Assembly (NCBI GenBank): GCA_963701375.1
Contig: CAVOZT010000004.1
Span: forward strand, 1,240,001-1,304,000
Length of the DNA stretch: 64,000 bases
DNA from: CAVXTF01 sp963701375
GTDB lineage: Bacteria > Actinomycetota > Acidimicrobiia > Acidimicrobiales > CAVXTF01
Reading direction: 5' to 3'
The notes under the pieces are model-generated. The model had not been told where the DNA came from and ran no database searches. It was given only the letters and a program-made list of their open reading frames with translations. Every line of letters begins with the position of its first letter. Positions within the stretch are counted from its first letter, which is position 1. The position numbers were made by a program, and so were the translations under genes. Below are positions 1 to 9,309 of this stretch, in pieces.

Positions 1-31
1 CCCTTCACACCCGCGGCGCTCGTCCTTGACG

Positions 32-1165
32 TTAAGACACGAACGGGCCACCAGCCGTAGCTGGCTTCAGCGGCATCCGTTGATCACGAAATAGTCGCAG
101 ACAGCAGTTGACGATCGCGGGGTCGTAAAGTCGCCCGCTATTGGCCTCGAGTTCAGCTACTGCGGCGTCGAAACCAAGAGCAGGCCGGTAGGGGCGATGC
201 TCGGTCATCGCCGAGATGACGTCAGCGACAGCGAGGATGCGGGATCCGACAAGGATGGCGTCCCCCACAAGACCGTTCGGGTAGCCAGATCCGTCCAGCC
301 GTTCGTGGTGCTGCAAGATCATCTGAGCGACTGGCCATGGGAATGAGATATCGACCACGATGTGGTAACCAGCGTCGGGATGGGTCTTTACGATCTCTAA
401 CTCAGCCGTGCTGAGTCGACCGGGTCGAGAGAGGATCTCGGATGGGATTGCGATCTTCCCGATGTCATGAAGAGTGGACGCTACCTCGATCCCTTTTACG
501 TCCTCGTCGGCCAGACCGAGCTCGCGGGCTATTTCGGTGGCTATATAGGCGACCTGACGCAGGTGTCCAGCGGTGTAGGGGTCCCGGAGCTCGACGGTGT
601 TCGCGATAGCGACCGTGACCGCATCGAAGCTGGCCTTCAGCTTGGTGACGTACTCGTTGCGCTCGGTCACGTCGCGCCCGTTGATCACTATGCCGGCGAC
701 GGAGGCGGTCTGGAGGCAGTTGGTGGCCACGATTTCGAGCACACGGACCTCCTCCATCGCGGACAGAGAGCGAAGCGTGTCGGTCATCGATGCCCCGGGA
801 GATCCGAGGAGTTCTGCCTGCCTTGCAATCACCCTTGCCCGGTCCTCGGGATGGATGTACTGGAACGCGGATCTCCCAACCGCCTCTTCGGCTCGAACGC
901 CGAACAGAGCCGAGCCGGCCGGGTTGACATAAATCACGACCGCCTGTTCGTCGAGGACAACGATGAGGTCCGACGAGTGCTGGACGAGCGCCAAGTACCA
1001 CTCTTCGGTGCGTTCTTGAACGTGATGATCGATGAGCGCCACGTAAGAGACATCGGCTTTGACAGTCGTCAACGTAGTGGACGTATCGCTCTTTCGGGAC
1101 AAAGAACTAACAACACTTGGCTCTTGACGCGAAGCGAGTCCGGCGAAGCGGGGAGTCTCCTCCAC
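32..1165 (-). CDS. PAS domain HD-GYP phosphodiesterase (c-di-GMP type)
   Basis: Predicted soluble two-domain signalling protein of 377 residues. A PAS sensor domain lies at about residues 55-165 and ends in a PAC-like GRDVTERNEYV stretch. An HD-GYP domain follows at about 180-365. The metal-binding and catalytic HD pair is visible in TLHDIGKIAIP, and the GYP signature in HHERLDGSGYPNGL. HD-GYP enzymes hydrolyse cyclic di-GMP to pGpG or GMP, and a PAS input would tune this to an unknown ligand or redox signal. The start is a GTG and is not certain; the first 40 residues are poorly conserved in character. The gene sits near a GGDEF cyclase transcribed in the same direction. Confidence 0.9.
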   Translation of the reverse strand: MEETPRFAGLASRQEPSVVSSLSRKSDTSTTLTTVKADVSYVALIDHHVQERTEEWYLALVQHSSDLIVVLDEQAVVIYVNPAGSALFGVRAEEAVGRSAFQYIHPEDRARVIARQAELLGSPGASMTDTLRSLSAMEEVRVLEIVATNCLQTASVAGIVINGRDVTERNEYVTKLKASFDAVTVAIANTVELRDPYTAGHLRQVAYIATEIARELGLADEDVKGIEVASTLHDIGKIAIPSEILSRPGRLSTAELEIVKTHPDAGYHIVVDISFPWPVAQMILQHHERLDGSGYPNGLVGDAILVGSRILAVADVISAMTEHRPYRPALGFDAAVAELEANSGRLYDPAIVNCCLRLFRDQRMPLKPATAGGPFVS

Positions 1166-1450
1166 CGCAAGGAACTTGGAGCGCTCACCGTCCCGCCCAA
1201 TTCCCGGAACAAGCTTGCCTGTATTGCGATGCAGTGAGTCGCTACTTCGATGATCCTCAACGGGCGAATCACTCAGATCATGATCCAGACCCGTTCATTG
1301 CTCGCGCTGAGGCTCATCGCGATCAGCCCGACCAAATCGAGTGTGTTCGAGACCACGTTATTCGTGGGACTCGCGGGAGCAAAGCCCGCTGATCATTCGT
1401 ACCGGAGACTTCCTCAATACCACATGGGAAGGAACCTGATGCAGACTCCG

Positions 1451-1823
1451 TTAGATTTGCTGGCCAAATAGGTCTGCCATCGCAAGCAGGTTGTAGGGCT
1501 CCGTCGCATATGGCCCGACATGGAACGCGGAATGCGGACCGGTCAAGGCAGCGAGTGCAACAAGCTGTTCCCCAACACTGGTACCGATGGCAACCGTCTC
1601 GCTTCCGTTCAGACCATAATCGTTTGCCTTCGCTCGCAAAAACCTGAGTACGCATTCGACGTCCTCGATCTGAGCGGGGAACTTGGAATGTGGAGGAGGC
1701 CGATAGTCCACGCTGGCGACCGCGAAACCAGCCGAGGCCAGCACGTCGGAAAATTGGGCTCAGATCCGATTTGTCACCAGAGGTCGTGCAACCTCCGTGC
1801 AAGTAGACTGCGACCGAACGGAA
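1451..1823 (-). pseudogene. Remnant of an alpha/beta hydrolase (BD-FAE/esterase-like)
   Basis: Two reading frames together spell part of an esterase. The upstream frame has AVYLHGG followed by TSGDKSDLSPIF, the usual oxyanion-hole HGG segment. From about 1745 a different frame continues with LASAGFAVASVDYR, FPAQIEDVECVLRFLRA and a nucleophile-elbow region GTSVGEQLVALAAL. In intact relatives the elbow is GxSAGG. The part expected to carry the catalytic Asp and His is missing after a stop near 1453, and a stop also lies just upstream of the HGG part. A frame break plus loss of the C-terminal third supports a real gene remnant rather than a simple sequence error. Confidence 0.65.
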
Positions 1824-1949
1824 GCTGCCTCAGAGACATAAGTGTTGGGTTACCGGTCGTCGCTGCAGTCGTGGGCCGCCGCTTTGCCGTTAGTCTCACC
1901 CGCTCATCCAGAAGGGCACCACCGAGCAAACATCAAAAGGGGCGCCTCC

Positions 1950-3200
1950 CTATCCCAATCGCTCGTGTGATCGCGAGTCTTGGTGCACCCGTGAACGAAC
2001 AACCACGGCGTCGCGTCCGCCCCGCTTGGCTTGATAGAGGCCGATATCGGCATCATCAAACATCTGCTCCGCTGTCGGAAGCGATGGATCTAGGTCGCTT
2101 ACGCCTACGCTGAATGTCATGGGGACCTCAAGCGCTTTCGGGATCTCGTAACGTATCCGTTCCGCAACCGCAACTGCAGCAGCCCAGTCGGTCTCCGGCA
2201 TGAGGACTGCAAACTCGTCTCCTCCAAGTCGGCCGACTACATCAGAGCTACGAGAATAAGCGCGCAAGGCACTACCGATTGCCGCCAGGACATGGTCACC
2301 GACGAGGTGCCCATATGTGTCATTCACGAGCTTGAAGTTGTCGAGGTCGATCAGCAGAAGGCTAAGCGCGCGCCCGTGGCGAGATGAACGAGCGATCTCA
2401 TCATTGAACTGTTGGTGGAAAACTCGATGAACGACGCAACCCGTGAGGCCGTCTATGGCCGCCATCTCAACGATTCTGCGGGCGAGCAAAGCTTCATGTT
2501 GGTCCCGATGAGTGCGGTTCCGGGCCGCCGCCACCGACAGGACCGAGGTCCCTACGAGCGTCGCCCAAAGTATGAGGGAGCTTTCTTCGAAGTTCCGGAT
2601 ATCACCGTTGAACGCTTCTACAAACGCCAGCGAAGCCAGGCTGGATGCTCCACATCCGGCAGCAGCCCAAGGCGTGAACGCCCATGCAGCGTACGCCACA
2701 GGAAGGAACAGCAGTACGAGCATCGGACTGCTGATACCTCCGTCGAGACTCGCCACGCCACCTACAGCGAGAGACGAGAGTACGGTCCAAGTCGCCGAAA
2801 AGTTTGCCCGCCAGGGCTTTGACGAAACCGCCTGAGACAACCCCAGATTGCTAGCAGTCAACGCCGCCCAAAGAGTGACGATGAGCCAAAGGAGCGACCT
2901 GGTGTGCCCTTGGGGTGTCAGGGCCAAATACGCTCCAACCACGAGTGATTCGCCCAGGACAACGCCAAATCCGATTCGCATATGGGCAAGCCAGAAACGC
3001 CGCGCCGTTGCCTCATAGTCCTGCTCCATACCCCGTAGCCCGTCTGCTCGTGACGCACCTGTCCCTGATCCGGATGCTCGAAGTGCCGGCGAGTCAGGAG
3101 GGGTCGCCTTCTCAGCAGTCGGAAAGCCGCGGACGCCACCGAGCTCGGCAATTGGAAGCAGTTCCGCCTCGTTTTGCTGCCGGTTGGATACTCGACCCAT
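1950..3200 (-). CDS. Membrane-bound GGDEF diguanylate cyclase
   Basis: Protein of up to 416 residues with about five or six hydrophobic segments between residues 70 and 225, followed by a GGDEF domain at about 250-405. The active-site signature is intact as RLGGDEFAVL, and DNFKLVNDTYGH forms the expected metal/GTP-binding segment. Such enzymes make cyclic di-GMP from two GTP. No obvious RxxD inhibitory site is seen just before GGDEF. The first 50 residues are hydrophilic and variable; an internal ATG at about residue 58 (MEQDYE) is an alternative start just before the membrane part. With the PAS/HD-GYP gene nearby it gives opposing c-di-GMP activities in one neighbourhood. Confidence 0.9.
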   Translation of the reverse strand: MGRVSNRQQNEAELLPIAELGGVRGFPTAEKATPPDSPALRASGSGTGASRADGLRGMEQDYEATARRFWLAHMRIGFGVVLGESLVVGAYLALTPQGHTRSLLWLIVTLWAALTASNLGLSQAVSSKPWRANFSATWTVLSSLAVGGVASLDGGISSPMLVLLFLPVAYAAWAFTPWAAAGCGASSLASLAFVEAFNGDIRNFEESSLILWATLVGTSVLSVAAARNRTHRDQHEALLARRIVEMAAIDGLTGCVVHRVFHQQFNDEIARSSRHGRALSLLLIDLDNFKLVNDTYGHLVGDHVLAAIGSALRAYSRSSDVVGRLGGDEFAVLMPETDWAAAVAVAERIRYEIPKALEVPMTFSVGVSDLDPSLPTAEQMFDDADIGLYQAKRGGRDAVVVRSRVHQDSRSHERLG

Positions 3201-3485
3201 CTTGTTGGTATCGGTGACGGTGCGAGCTCACCGTAGGGTCCTTCGACCAATTTTGAGGAACGACCCGCTCTTGGCGCATGCCTGTTGGGGAAGCTCCCGG
3301 GTCCCTCAACAAGCCGTACGAGAGTGACATTGTTAGATCAAGCGTCTCAGAAGGAGCCAAAGTTCTTGCCACTGCTGACCGCGACCCTTTGCCGACGTTC
3401 AGATGGTGAAGCTCAACTTCCGTAGGCTCCCGCCGTCTGTCTCGGAATTCTGAGCCGTACGAAATTGAAGCCTGACGCGCGACGA

Positions 3486-3504
3486 CGCCCGGATAGACCG
3501 GGCG
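3486..3504 (-). terminator. Hairpin downstream of hsp20
   Basis: Perfect 7-bp stem CGCCCGG/CCGGGCG with a 5-nt loop, 22 bases past the hsp20 stop codon. No T-tract follows in the hsp20 direction, so termination is inferred from position and stem strength. The rest of the gap between 3201 and 3525 shows no convincing gene. Confidence 0.45.
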
Positions 3505-3525
3505 CCGTTTTGCCATTCCGAGGCG

Positions 3526-3954
3526 TCAGCCGTGCTTCACGGAAACTTTTGTAGCCTCGGATATTGCAGCCTTCGGCACTGGTACACGTACCTCCAAGAT
3601 GCCGTCGGTATAGATTGCCGACACTTCGTCGGCGGTCGCTCCCTCGGGAAGCAGTACGTCGCGCTCAAAGGTCCCGTAGCGGAACTCGCTGCGGTACCGG
3701 TCCTTCGACACGTGCTCCTTCTTTGCGGTGCGCTCGGCTCGGATGTGAAGCATCCCACCGGTGACGGTGACCTCGACGTCCTTGTCGGGGTCGATGCCCG
3801 CCAGTTCGGCACGAACGACGAGGGTGTCTGCATCAGTGAACTCCTCCACCTTCAGCCATCCTCCGAGGTCCAGGTCGAAGTGATCGAACATGTGACGCCA
3901 CCGATCGGGCCGCATCAGGTCCAGCCCGAAGTGACTACGTTCAAACGTCGTCAT
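3526..3954 (-). CDS. Hsp20/alpha-crystallin family small heat-shock protein
   Basis: A 142-residue ATP-independent holdase chaperone that binds unfolding proteins as an oligomer. The alpha-crystallin domain covers about residues 35-135 and includes VVRAELAGIDPDKDVEV and the late GILEVRVPVP segment (family I/V-x-I/V-like anchor region). I chose the ATG at 3954 because an AGGAGGT Shine-Dalgarno sequence lies 8 bases upstream; a longer reading from 3981 adds nine residues through that ribosome site. A hairpin terminator follows. No CIRCE or HAIR element is evident in the short upstream region I inspected. Confidence 0.93.
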   Translation of the reverse strand: MTTFERSHFGLDLMRPDRWRHMFDHFDLDLGGWLKVEEFTDADTLVVRAELAGIDPDKDVEVTVTGGMLHIRAERTAKKEHVSKDRYRSEFRYGTFERDVLLPEGATADEVSAIYTDGILEVRVPVPKAAISEATKVSVKHG

Positions 3955-4306
3955 GGTCTTCCACCTCCTTCCGATAACCACGAGTCGAGATCTCCCGACT
4001 CATATTCTTCATTATGTGCTGGGTTCCGTTCCCACCCCAGGGCCAAAAGTCACAAGTCATGTCACCGATGTCCTGTGGGAATTTGCGACGTTTAGCCCGA
4101 TCGGATTCTCGAGCTTAGGCCGAGGGCAACACAGACCGACAGCGTTGCATCACGTAGGGAGAAGACAGCCCCTCGATCTCGAATCGGGAAACGACTTCGC
4201 CTCTTTTTGGATCGGGACTTTCGCCTCCTGGCACCAGAGGAGAAAACGATGAAGCAATGACCAAGGTGGAGAGTGATCGCGATGATGAAGAACACGTACT
4301 GAGTCG

Positions 4307-4540
4307 TTGGCCCGGCAGGCATACCAGGATTTCGAGTCGGGTGATCTGGATCTCCTTGAGATGGTCATGGGCCAGGACGTGGTCTGGCACGAGCTCCGTG
4401 AATCGGGGCAGGCGGTGGTCTCAGAGAGACACAGCGACGAAAGCGGGAAAGACTTGGACGTGATCGCAGTGGTTGACTTTGAGATCCACAACGGGAGCAT
4501 CATCGCGGTCACCGTCTACTTGGCTGACGGTCTTAGGTGA
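4307..4540 (+). pseudogene. Fragment of a SnoaL-like/NTF2-fold protein
   Basis: The 77 codons read like the two ends of a SnoaL-like ketosteroid-isomerase-fold protein. AYQDFESGDLDLLEMVMGQDVVWHEL matches the typical N-terminal helix and strand, quoted here as AYQDFESGDLDLLE plus QDVVWHEL. The end, VVDFEIHNGSIIAVTVYLAD, matches the C-terminal strands. The middle of about 30-40 residues normally found between them is absent, and an in-frame stop lies 20 bases before the TTG used as start. I infer an internal deletion. A small functional protein cannot be excluded, but the fold would be incomplete. Confidence 0.5.
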
Positions 4541-4709
4541 TAATGTCCGCCAGCGCCCTCCCCGCAGCCTGCGTCGAGCTGATCGTTATGGCTGCGGAGG
4601 TACTCGTGGTCCTCCGAGCTTATTGGTGCCTTTAGTGTGGCATGACGAAGGCGTCTGTAAGCACACGACGCGCACGCAGGAAGCAGCAGGATGCCCAAAG
4701 GAGTCCGCA

Positions 4710-5966
4710 ATGACGACGATGAATTGCAAGCCGATTCCAACTCTGGACGACCGCATAAATGCCATCCGACTCCGGACGGCCGAGATCGTGAACGAAGACA
4801 TCTTGCCGAACGAGCAGCGTCTCTGGGCGGCCCGCCGCGAGGGTGAGTCGATGGAACATCGCCGCGAAGTGCTCGAGCTGCGAGCGGCGATCAAGGAGAA
4901 GGTGAAGAAGGCCGGGCTCTGGGCTCCGCACCTCCCAAAGGAATACGGAGGGATGGGCCTCGATTTCCTCGCCCACGCCTACATGAACGAGGTGCTCGCT
5001 TACGCGATCGGCTCAGCATCGCTCTTCGGAGTAGTAGCGCCGAACTCGGGCAACCAATCGATCCTCGCCAAGTACGGCACCGACGATCAGAAGGAGCGAT
5101 GGCTGTTGCCGCTCATCGACGGGACGATGGAATCGGGTTTCTCAATGACCGAGCCTCACAATCCGGGGTCAGATCCTCGATCCCTCACAACCACCGCCGT
5201 TCTGGACGGCGACGAATGGGTGATCAACGGCCACAAATGGTTCACCTCGAACGGTATAGACGCCGATTTCTTCATCGTGATGTGCCGGGCCGTGCCACAG
5301 GGAGCTGAGGCCACGAAGAACGACCCGATGGTCCAGATCATCGTTCCGACAAGTGTGGCCGGCGTGAACATCGTGCGCGGTATCGGGATATGGGGAGGGC
5401 GGGAATCCGACCATTGCGAGGTGAAGTACGAGAACGTGCGGGTTCCGCGGGAGAACGCCCTCGGTCACGTGGGAGAGGGACACCAGGCGGCACAGGATCG
5501 CCTCGGTGCGGGGCGCATCTACCACTGCATGAACTCGATAGGGCAGATGTGGCGGGCGTTCGACCTGATGGTCGAAAGGTCCCGCAGTCGCCAGGTCCAC
5601 GGCGGTCTGCTCCAGGACAAGCAATTCATCCAGGGCTTCATCGCCGACAGTTACATCGACATCCAGGCGGCCCGCCTCATGACGTTGCACGCGGCCGAGA
5701 AGATCGACCAGGGACTCCATGGAGCGAGAACCGAAATATCGGCTATCAAGGTCTTCGTGCCGGCCGCCTACTCGCGGGTGGTCGACAGGGCGATCCAGGT
5801 GTGGGGGGCTGCCGGGGTATCGAACGACCTTCCGCTCGCAGGGATGTATCTCACAGCGCGAACATTGCGGCTCGCCGACGGGCCCGACGAGGTCCACAGG
5901 ATCCTCATCGCGAAGAACGTACTCTGCCAGTACGCGAGAGGCGAGGGATGGGACTTCGGCAACTGA
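4710..5966 (+). CDS. Acyl-CoA dehydrogenase family protein
   Basis: A 418-residue flavoprotein expected to introduce a trans-2 double bond into an acyl-CoA, passing electrons to ETF. The N-terminal helical domain, the middle beta domain with GFSMTEPHNPGSDP and INGHKWFTSNG, and the C-terminal helical domain are all present. The late GAAGVSNDLPLAGMY and RLADGPDEVHRILIAK segments are typical of the long/medium-chain-like ACAD11-type group. The ATG at 4710 has an AAAGGAG ribosome site; the reading frame is open for 79 codons upstream but that part looks non-coding. No partner beta-oxidation gene is adjacent; an enoyl-CoA hydratase lies 7 kb away. Substrate length cannot be read from sequence. Confidence 0.93.
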   Translation: MTTMNCKPIPTLDDRINAIRLRTAEIVNEDILPNEQRLWAARREGESMEHRREVLELRAAIKEKVKKAGLWAPHLPKEYGGMGLDFLAHAYMNEVLAYAIGSASLFGVVAPNSGNQSILAKYGTDDQKERWLLPLIDGTMESGFSMTEPHNPGSDPRSLTTTAVLDGDEWVINGHKWFTSNGIDADFFIVMCRAVPQGAEATKNDPMVQIIVPTSVAGVNIVRGIGIWGGRESDHCEVKYENVRVPRENALGHVGEGHQAAQDRLGAGRIYHCMNSIGQMWRAFDLMVERSRSRQVHGGLLQDKQFIQGFIADSYIDIQAARLMTLHAAEKIDQGLHGARTEISAIKVFVPAAYSRVVDRAIQVWGAAGVSNDLPLAGMYLTARTLRLADGPDEVHRILIAKNVLCQYARGEGWDFGN

Positions 5967-6448
5967 ATTTCAGAAGCGCATGTCTCCCACAACGACATAC
6001 GGATCCACCGAAAAGACTTGCCCCGGGTGGGAAGACCGATTTGATGAGCTCGCTTCTGAGAAATCATCCGACGGGCCGATAAAGACCTTTAGCGATAGCC
6101 ATCACCCGATGGCCCCCGTCTGGATGCTGAGCGCTCTCCATTTTCCGGCCCAGATAATAGTTGGTGGGGTGTGGCAACCATCTTTATACCGTCGTAAACA
6201 ACACGATCAGCGATCTAGGGAACAGCGCCTTCGGACGTTTCGGCGGGGCCTAAGAGCCCTACAGCTTCTTCGAGCCTTGGTGGGCTCGGGATTTCGTCAG
6301 GATGTCTGCTAGATGAGTGTTTTCTGCCGCGCAGAAGGCTGAGCAACATAGATCGGTAACTCCGCTGGAAACGACTTGAACTCTCAACCTACTCCTGTGG
6401 GAAGATCTTTGACAACCCGTAGTTCCCGCGACGGCCAAGAATGGGCCT
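5967..6448. other. Gene-free stretch after acyl-CoA dehydrogenase
   Basis: About 480 bases with no reading frame that shows protein-like character on either strand. I see no tRNA, strong terminator or repeat. It may hold the promoter of the following nitroreductase gene. Confidence 0.5.
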
Positions 6449-6910
6449 GTGGATCGAGCAGAGAAGAAGAGAGCGCTTTATCCCGGGGGCAGCCCGACTG
6501 CGAAGGCGAAAGCGATCCATCGCCGCTTTGCCGCAGGTCCCCTTCCTCGTGTTCTCCCGATTGCGTCGGTGTTGGAAGTGCGCGGTCGGCGGAGCGGAGA
6601 GGCCATCCGGGTACCACTGGTGATCGTCCGTCATCGGCGGTCGTGGTATCTGGTCTCAATGTTCGGAGAACGGTCGAACTGGGTGCGGAACGTTCGAGAA
6701 TCTAATGGCGAAGCCGTGATAACCCACGGGAGACGCCGACCGGTGCGACTAGTTGAAGTTGCCGTCTCAGATCGGGCACCCATAATCAAGCGGTACCTCT
6801 TGTTCGCAGTAGGGGCTAGACCCCACATGCAAGTCGGGTGGAGGTCACCGTTGTCGGCGTTCGAGGTCGCGGCACCCGTGTACCCAGTATTCCGTGTGGA
6901 GGATCGGTAG
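6449..6910 (+). CDS. Nitroreductase-family deazaflavin(F420)-dependent oxidoreductase (DDN-like)
   Basis: A 153-residue split-beta-barrel protein of the deazaflavin-dependent nitroreductase family. Family hallmarks are LEVRGRRSGEAIRVPL, then WYLVSMFGERSNWVRNVR and the late RPVRLVEV strand. These enzymes use reduced F420 for reductions of, for example, quinones or nitro compounds. The GTG at 6449 is the most plausible start; no strong ribosome site is seen. Presence of this gene implies an F420-producing host, consistent with the PPOX-family gene at 11 kb. The natural substrate is unknown. Confidence 0.82.
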   Translation: MDRAEKKRALYPGGSPTAKAKAIHRRFAAGPLPRVLPIASVLEVRGRRSGEAIRVPLVIVRHRRSWYLVSMFGERSNWVRNVRESNGEAVITHGRRRPVRLVEVAVSDRAPIIKRYLLFAVGARPHMQVGWRSPLSAFEVAAPVYPVFRVEDR

Positions 6911-7594
6911 TGGCTGCGGGCATCCACTATGGGTGGCGTCCCCGAACGGCTGGCAACTAGAAGCAGAACCGCCCGTATCGCGCCGCCGATATAGGGTAAA
7001 CGTTGCGGGTCGCCACACTGGTCCGCTGAACCAAGGTCCGTATGCCGGGGGGAGCGGAGCGACAGGCCCCCGGCGGTCGGGGTGTGGGGTCTCCCCACAT
7101 GGTGAGCGCAGAAGGCTGTGTTCATGGCCGGCCCGTGTTCCTTTAGGGAAGGTGAGGGCCGGCAGAGAACAGTGACCTTCGCGACAAAACCCCGAGCACC
7201 CGGCCCAGGGTTCTGTCTCCCTTTGCCTTCGGGTCCCGGTGTCCGGCATTCAGAAATCTCTCATTGCATTGCGCTGCGACGCGAAGTGTGCTTGAAAAAC
7301 GGGAAGACTTTGTCAGTTCTGAGTTTCGATTGCGCGACGCACCAGCGGCTTCGTGCAATCTGATCCCTCTCGGCACGATGGGACGGTGTCCTTCTTCGAC
7401 CCACTACCTCCCGAACCTCCCCCCGGAGTACCAGTCGGGGCCGGCTTTATGGGATCGACCTTCACCAGGAACCCTCCCCGCCGTCTTTCCTATCAAATGC
7501 CCCGGCAGCCTTCAGACCAATACCTGACCACGTCACCGTGACGCTGACTCCAGTACCAGGTATAGCCGCTACGGAGGCGGAAATTTAGCTTCGG
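6911..7594. other. Long gene-poor region with clustered hairpins
   Basis: Nearly 700 bases without a convincing gene. Several inverted repeats are visible: TGTGGGG/CCCCACA around 7084-7100 and GCCGGCCC/GGGCCGGC around 7124-7162, with a nested CCTT/AAGG pair. A short frame from a GTG near 7385 starts VSFFDPLPPEPPP, which resembles the N-terminus of a common actinobacterial protein family but soon loses similarity, so it may be a remnant. The region could encode a structured RNA; I could not match it to RNase P RNA, tmRNA or SRP RNA. Confidence 0.4.
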
Positions 7595-7615
7595 GTGCAT
7601 TTGAAGTGTGGATTG

Positions 7616-7849
7616 ATGACGGCCGAGGCAGAAGAGAATCCGCCGAACACGAATCTTGACCCAGCGAGGCGCGAGGGGGCGCCCGTGGCTCGAAAGGTCA
7701 CGCTCAACTCGCCGGCGGCGGTGGGTGCGGTTGCGAAGGCTCTCGTGAATGCCGCCAAGTGGGTCGGCGCCGAGACCGTCGTAGTGGAGCAGGTGGAGCC
7801 ACCGAGCTCTGCGCCCCGACTCAGGGCCACGCTCGAGTCAGGGACTTAG
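7616..7849 (+). CDS. Small hypothetical protein (77 aa)
   Basis: I do not recognise this frame. From the ATG at 7616 it has an acidic N-terminus (TAEAEEN), then a segment VTLNSPAAVGAVAKALVNAA that could form a strand and amphipathic helix, then ETVVVEQVEPP. There is no signal peptide or membrane segment. It ends 8 bases before the convergent flavoprotein gene. The ribosome site is weak, and the opposite strand is also open over the same span, so coding status is unsure. Confidence 0.4.
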   Translation: MTAEAEENPPNTNLDPARREGAPVARKVTLNSPAAVGAVAKALVNAAKWVGAETVVVEQVEPPSSAPRLRATLESGT

Positions 7850-7856
7850 GAGGCGC

Positions 7857-9242
7857 TCAACGCTTCAGGTGTTCGAGCGCTGCCTCTATGGCCCGGTGAA
7901 ATGTCGGGTACGCATAGATCATCTGACGGAGGCGCTCCGTCTGGACCTCGGCATGAACGGCGAGCGCGAGCAGCCCGAGCACTTCTCCTCCGGTCGGCCC
8001 GACGGAGGTCGCACCTACGAGCAGGCCGCGGCGAGAATCCTCGACGAGCTTGATGAAGCCGTCGTTGCCGACCTTGTGTATCCAGCCGCGGGTGGCCTTG
8101 CGCAGATCTTTGAAACCGATCTCGATCTGCAGGCCCGCTTCGCGCGCTTCTGACTCGGTCATGCCCACCGCCCCGATCTCCGGGTCGGTGAACGTGACAC
8201 GCGGTACGGCGTGGTACTCCGCTTCTATGTGCTCCTCCCCCAAGATGTCAGCAACGCAGATACCGGCCTGGTACATCGAGATATGGGTGAACGCGCCTTT
8301 GCCGGTCGCGTCACCGATCGCCCACAGGCGCTCGCCCGCGCGCATCGACCCGTCGACAGGGATTGCCCTCGCCTTCTCGTCTATCCCGACGGTTCCCGCC
8401 CCGATCGACGACAGGTCGGGCCTCCGGCCGGTCGCAACCAACAGGCGTTCGCCCGTGACCGGCGACATTCCATCGACGTCGAGCGCGAACAGACCGTTGT
8501 CGTGCCAGGCGCGGCGTATCTGTGCGTCGCAGATGACTCGAATGTGCTCGCGATCGAACACACGGGCGAGCAGCTCTCCCGCTTCTGGCTCTTCGAGTGC
8601 CAGCAACCTGTCGGCGACGTCCACGACTGTCACCTCGGCTCCGAAGCGCGCGAACACCTGTGCCAGCTCGACTCCCACCGCGCCGCCGCCGAGCACGAGC
8701 AACGAACGAGGGACCGAGGTTGTCTCGATCGCCTGGCGGTTGGTCCAGTAGGGCAGGCCTTCGAGGCCGGGGATCGGTGGTGCCCACGGCCGGCACCCGG
8801 TGTCGACGACAACGCCCTTGGTCGCTTCTAGTTCCAGATCACCGACGATCACACGACCAGGCCCATCCAGCCGTCCCCATCCCCTGACGAAACGCGCTCC
8901 TTTGCCGCGAAGCCGCTCCACCGCGACCTTGTCGTCCCAATTGTCGGTGGCGTCGCTGCGTACCCGCGCCGCCACCGGCGCCCAGTCGGGCCGGACGGTG
9001 GCGGACCCCGCCATCTGATCGACTCGCCTCGCCTCGGCCAACAGATCCGCCGCCCGGATCATCATCTTGGAGGGAACGCAGCCCCAGTAAGGGCACTCGC
9101 CGCCGACTAGACCGCCGTCTACGCCGACAACCGCGAGTCCGGCCTCCGCAAGACGCCCGGCAACGTCCTCGCCGCCGGGACCGAGGCCCAGTACCACTAC
9201 GTCTACCTGATCGGTCAAGTTCGGATGGTACATCGCACACAT
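7857..9242 (-). CDS. FAD-dependent pyridine nucleotide-disulfide oxidoreductase (mercuric reductase/LPD-like)
   Basis: A 461-residue class I disulfide oxidoreductase. The N-terminal FAD-binding GLGPGGEDVAGRLA is followed by the redox-active disulfide GGECPYWGCVPSK (CxxxxC). A central NAD(P)H-binding VLGGGAVGVELAQ and a second FAD motif LWAIGDAT are present. The C-terminal dimer domain ends with YPTFHRAIEAALE, supplying the catalytic His-Glu pair. The spacing and the absence of an N-terminal HMA domain or C-terminal Cys pair suggest a general mercuric-reductase-like or dihydrolipoyl-dehydrogenase-like enzyme rather than true MerA. No pyruvate dehydrogenase or mer genes are adjacent, so the substrate is unknown. 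The ATG at 9242 or the one three codons later may be used. Confidence 0.9.
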   Translation of the reverse strand: MCAMYHPNLTDQVDVVVLGLGPGGEDVAGRLAEAGLAVVGVDGGLVGGECPYWGCVPSKMMIRAADLLAEARRVDQMAGSATVRPDWAPVAARVRSDATDNWDDKVAVERLRGKGARFVRGWGRLDGPGRVIVGDLELEATKGVVVDTGCRPWAPPIPGLEGLPYWTNRQAIETTSVPRSLLVLGGGAVGVELAQVFARFGAEVTVVDVADRLLALEEPEAGELLARVFDREHIRVICDAQIRRAWHDNGLFALDVDGMSPVTGERLLVATGRRPDLSSIGAGTVGIDEKARAIPVDGSMRAGERLWAIGDATGKGAFTHISMYQAGICVADILGEEHIEAEYHAVPRVTFTDPEIGAVGMTESEAREAGLQIEIGFKDLRKATRGWIHKVGNDGFIKLVEDSRRGLLVGATSVGPTGGEVLGLLALAVHAEVQTERLRQMIYAYPTFHRAIEAALEHLKR

Positions 9243-9309
9243 ATGCCCCCTTTGCCAGGTCGCATAGCGTTGCGGCAGGTCGGAGGCACTGACACCTAGG
9301 AGGAACGAG

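Noticed and set aside
4473..4709. 79-codon upstream extension of the acyl-CoA dehydrogenase
   Set aside because: No protein-like character, and a good ribosome site precedes ATG 4710.
6911..7594. RNase P RNA or tmRNA
   Set aside because: I could not find the conserved cores (for example GAGGAAAGTCC or a terminal tRNA-like half) on either strand.
7857..9242. MerA (mercuric reductase) assignment
   Set aside because: No HMA domain, no C-terminal Cys pair and no mer operon; only the general family is supported.
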